A program made the translations under genes and the position numbers. A DNA stretch of 64,000 nucleotides from Streptomyces rugosispiralis (GTDB lineage Bacteria; Actinomycetota; Actinomycetes; Streptomycetales; Streptomycetaceae), in the NCBI RefSeq assembly GCF_024505145.1, contig NZ_JANIAA010000011.1, forward strand, positions 124,001 to 188,000, in the 5' to 3' direction. Shown here piece after piece: positions 61,764-64,000 of the stretch (position 1 is the stretch's first letter; each line of letters opens with the position of its first letter). The notes beneath the pieces were generated by a model. That model ran no database searches and was not told the origin of the DNA. It saw nothing but the letters and a program-made list of their open reading frames with translations.

Positions 61764-63986
61764 TCAGTTCCTTCCGACGCCGGCGGGGGTCCGGCTGCCG
61801 CCGTCCCGTTTGCGGGGCTGTCCCTGGAGCTGCTGCCGGATCAGCTCCAGGCTGCGGACCACGGCGCCGACCTCGTCGTGGTGGCGTGGGAACAGCACGG
61901 TCTTGCGGTCGCCCGCGGCGAGCGCCTCGGCCTGTCCGGCCAGGGCGCGCAGGGGCCGTACGACGACGATGTGCAGCCAGCCCAGACAGGCGGCCGCGGC
62001 GGTCAGCCCCAGCAGTCCGGCCAGCACGGTCCGGTTCTGCAGGCTGTACTCGGGGATCGCCAGGCCCGAGGCGGGCTGCCAGCTGGCCAGGCTCCACTGG
62101 AGCGACTTGGCCGCGCCGCCGCCGCTGAACGGCGCGGCGGCCGCGACCCGTACCGTGCCGCCGCGCTGGACGGTGGCGCCTGCCTGCTTGGTGGCGAGCA
62201 GCGAGTTCATGTACGACGGCGCCTTCTCGAAGGCGATGTAGCCGGAGTCGCCGCCGATGACCCGGCCCTTGGCGTCCACGACGCGGACCTCGCCCATGCC
62301 CTGGCGGCCCAGCAGCGCGTTGACGAACTCGATGCGGAACTCGCCGACGACGGCGGCGCCGTCCCGGCCGGGTGCCTGGGCGGTGGCGGTGACCACGGGC
62401 TTCTTGCCGCCCTCGCCGGTCACCTCGATGGCCTGCTTCGAGGGGCCCTTCCCGTCCTCGTGGTGGGGGCCGTCACCGGCCCGCGCCAGGATCTCGCCGT
62501 CGGCGCCGAGGACGTACATCGACTGGTAGCGGTCGTGGTCCTGCATGGTGCGCTCCAGGACCTTCTTCATGTCCTCGGGCGTGGTGCGGTCCCCGATCAG
62601 GGCGGCGACCGCGGACAGGTCCGCGTGGCCCTCGTTGAGCGCGCGGCGGACCCGGTCGCTGAGGGTCACGGTGCGGGACTTCTGGTCGTGGACGATCTGG
62701 GCCGGGACCTTGACGGAGGAGTCGGCGCGGTTGAGCACCAGCATCAGCGGGACCGACCAGACGAGCAGCAGGACGGCGCAGACGGCGAGCAGGGCGCGGG
62801 CGCCCAGGCCCTTGCGCACGGCCGGGCGCTCGACATCGGCGGGTTCGCCCTGGAGCTGCCGGCGCAGCCGCTCGAGTGCGGCGCCCACCCGGGCGGCCTC
62901 GCCGGCCCTGGGCACGCTCACCGGGCGGGCGAGGTCGCCGCGGGTGAGGCGGCGGCTCTCCAGGAACAGCCGGATCAGCGGGCGCTGCACGGTGCCCAGC
63001 AGCACCATCACCGCGAGCCCGCCGATGAGCAGCAGGGCACCGGCGGCGGCCACGCCGAAGGCGGGGCGGGTGATCTGGGAGACCTTCGCGGCGACGTCGA
63101 CCTCGGTGACGACGGTGAGGCCGAGGCTGCTGGCGGTGGTGGGCTCACCGGGCTGGGGCGGGGTGAGCGTGGCGTAGCCGCCGATGGTGCGGACGTCTTC
63201 GGCGGCGCCCCCGGTGAGGTGGCCGCTGACGCCGGTGTAGCCGCCCGCGCCGGGCTCCTTGGCCTTGATGGGGTGCTGCCGGCCCTTGCGCGCGGCGGTC
63301 TTGGCGAAGGAGGCGAGCTGCTTCTTGGCCCGCTCGCCGTCCAGGGCACCGTGGCTGGTGAGCAGCCGGCCCGTGGAGTCGACGACGCCGATGGCGCGGC
63401 CCGGCCCCAGGTCGACGCCGGGGAAGCTGAGGGTGCTGGAGGCGACGAGCAGTTGCTGCGGCTGCCCCTTCCAGGACAGCAGGGCGGGGATGATCAGCCG
63501 GGTCTGGCCGTTCTCCAGGCGCACCATGCGCGGGGCCAGCCCGTCATCGCGGGAGAGCTTGCTGAGATCGATCGCGGTGAGCGGGACGTTCTCGCCGCGG
63601 GCGGCGAGCATCTTGCCCGACTTGATCTCGATGACGGCGGTGCCACGCCACTTCTGGTAGACCTCACCGACCTTGTCCAGGACGGTGTCGGCGGAGACCG
63701 GCTTGCCCTCGTTGAAGAGGGTCGCGGTGCCGGTGAGGTCGGTGACCGACTCGTCGAGCGACGCCCGCAGCGCGATGGCGCCGTCCTCGGCGACGTACTG
63801 CTGCGAGGTCAGGACCGCCTTGGGAACCAGGGCGTTGTCCGGTTTGCCCAGGGTGAGGGCGGTGATCCCCGCGAGGGAGAGAAGCAGGACCGACAGCACC
63901 GCTATGGGCGGACGAATACCACCAATAAGCGACATGTCGGCCCTTCGGCGGACCTTGTGCCGCCGCTTCGAACGCGAAGCGGCCAC
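61764..63986 (-). CDS. Duplicated HAMP-domain membrane sensor without a kinase domain
   Basis: 740-residue protein. Helix 1 PPIAVLSVLLLSLAGITALT, an extracytoplasmic sensor part of about 255 residues, helix 2 FGVAAAGALLLIGGLAVMVL, a HAMP-like linker ending VGAALERLRRQLQGEP, helix 3 ARALLAVCAVLLLVWSVPLM, a second sensor part (SMYVLGADGEILARAG; MGEVRVVDAKGRVIGG), helix 4 LAGLLGLTAAAACLGWLHIV and a second HAMP ending VVRSLELIRQQLQGQP. The two halves look like a tandem duplication. No kinase, cyclase or methyl-accepting domain follows. GTG at 63986 has AGAGGAG 7 bases upstream. It is the first gene of the PgsB/PgsC/P60 operon, suggesting a sensing or scaffolding role. Confidence 0.82.
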   Translation of the reverse strand: MAASRSKRRHKVRRRADMSLIGGIRPPIAVLSVLLLSLAGITALTLGKPDNALVPKAVLTSQQYVAEDGAIALRASLDESVTDLTGTATLFNEGKPVSADTVLDKVGEVYQKWRGTAVIEIKSGKMLAARGENVPLTAIDLSKLSRDDGLAPRMVRLENGQTRLIIPALLSWKGQPQQLLVASSTLSFPGVDLGPGRAIGVVDSTGRLLTSHGALDGERAKKQLASFAKTAARKGRQHPIKAKEPGAGGYTGVSGHLTGGAAEDVRTIGGYATLTPPQPGEPTTASSLGLTVVTEVDVAAKVSQITRPAFGVAAAGALLLIGGLAVMVLLGTVQRPLIRLFLESRRLTRGDLARPVSVPRAGEAARVGAALERLRRQLQGEPADVERPAVRKGLGARALLAVCAVLLLVWSVPLMLVLNRADSSVKVPAQIVHDQKSRTVTLSDRVRRALNEGHADLSAVAALIGDRTTPEDMKKVLERTMQDHDRYQSMYVLGADGEILARAGDGPHHEDGKGPSKQAIEVTGEGGKKPVVTATAQAPGRDGAAVVGEFRIEFVNALLGRQGMGEVRVVDAKGRVIGGDSGYIAFEKAPSYMNSLLATKQAGATVQRGGTVRVAAAAPFSGGGAAKSLQWSLASWQPASGLAIPEYSLQNRTVLAGLLGLTAAAACLGWLHIVVVRPLRALAGQAEALAAGDRKTVLFPRHHDEVGAVVRSLELIRQQLQGQPRKRDGGSRTPAGVGRN

Positions 63987-64000
63987 GGATGGGCTCCTCT

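Overview
The window looks like part of a Streptomyces chromosome (or a close actinomycete relative). GC is very high and there are many GTG and TTG starts. Lineage-typical gene sets are present: an XRE/DUF397/anti-sigma-type ATPase (whiJ-like) locus, a conservon of sensor kinase, roadblock and DUF742 proteins, sugar ABC operons without their own ATPase, and a furA-katG pair. No rRNA, tRNA, insertion sequence, CRISPR array or prophage was recognised. All functions are read from sequence motifs and recalled family knowledge; no database search was run.

1-10 kb: a catabolic cluster for an unidentified substrate that passes through CoA thioesters. It holds an SCP-x-like thiolase (cut by the left edge), its OB-fold partner, a crotonase, an acyl-CoA dehydrogenase, three SDRs, a zinc alcohol dehydrogenase, an MHS-type transporter and a ketosteroid-dehydrogenase-like flavoprotein. 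Five promoter regions carry versions of one box, best form ACTGAACTCAGT, suggesting one regulator that is not in the window.

10-22 kb: the most interesting locus. Two divergent operons encode a DUF4185 (GH183-type) secreted protein, a second DUF4185-like secreted propeller, an L-fucose/D-arabinose isomerase-like protein, an FGGY kinase, a DUF2961 (GH172) protein and a sugar ABC importer, followed by a LacI regulator. A near-identical LacI-type operator lies before both operons and the regulator gene. The set fits uptake and catabolism of D-arabinan, the arabinan of mycobacterial and corynebacterial envelopes.

22-29 kb: a multiply frameshifted reductase-like pseudogene, a GntP permease, an orphan TctC lipoprotein and a CitA/CitB-type two-component system. 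29-32 kb: SAM methyltransferase and the whiJ-like locus, with a perfect ACTTGCAA inverted repeat. 32-39 kb: secreted GH2 with an AbfB domain, GH76 (alpha-1,6-mannanase family) and GH43, behind a LacI-type palindrome, then a LysR regulator. 39-45 kb: a sugar operon (SBP, two permeases, PfkB kinase, GH4 glycosidase). 45-49 kb: a conservon without its GTPase gene.

49-64 kb: an OFA-type MFS carrier with a 47-residue membrane microprotein; DUF485 plus ActP acetate symporter; an ECF sigma factor with a membrane partner; a class F sortase with an APNTG substrate; furA-katG; and an operon of a duplicated, kinase-less HAMP sensor, PgsB-like ligase, PgsC-like membrane protein and NlpC/P60 hydrolase, which may make a gamma-linked amide polymer at the cell surface.
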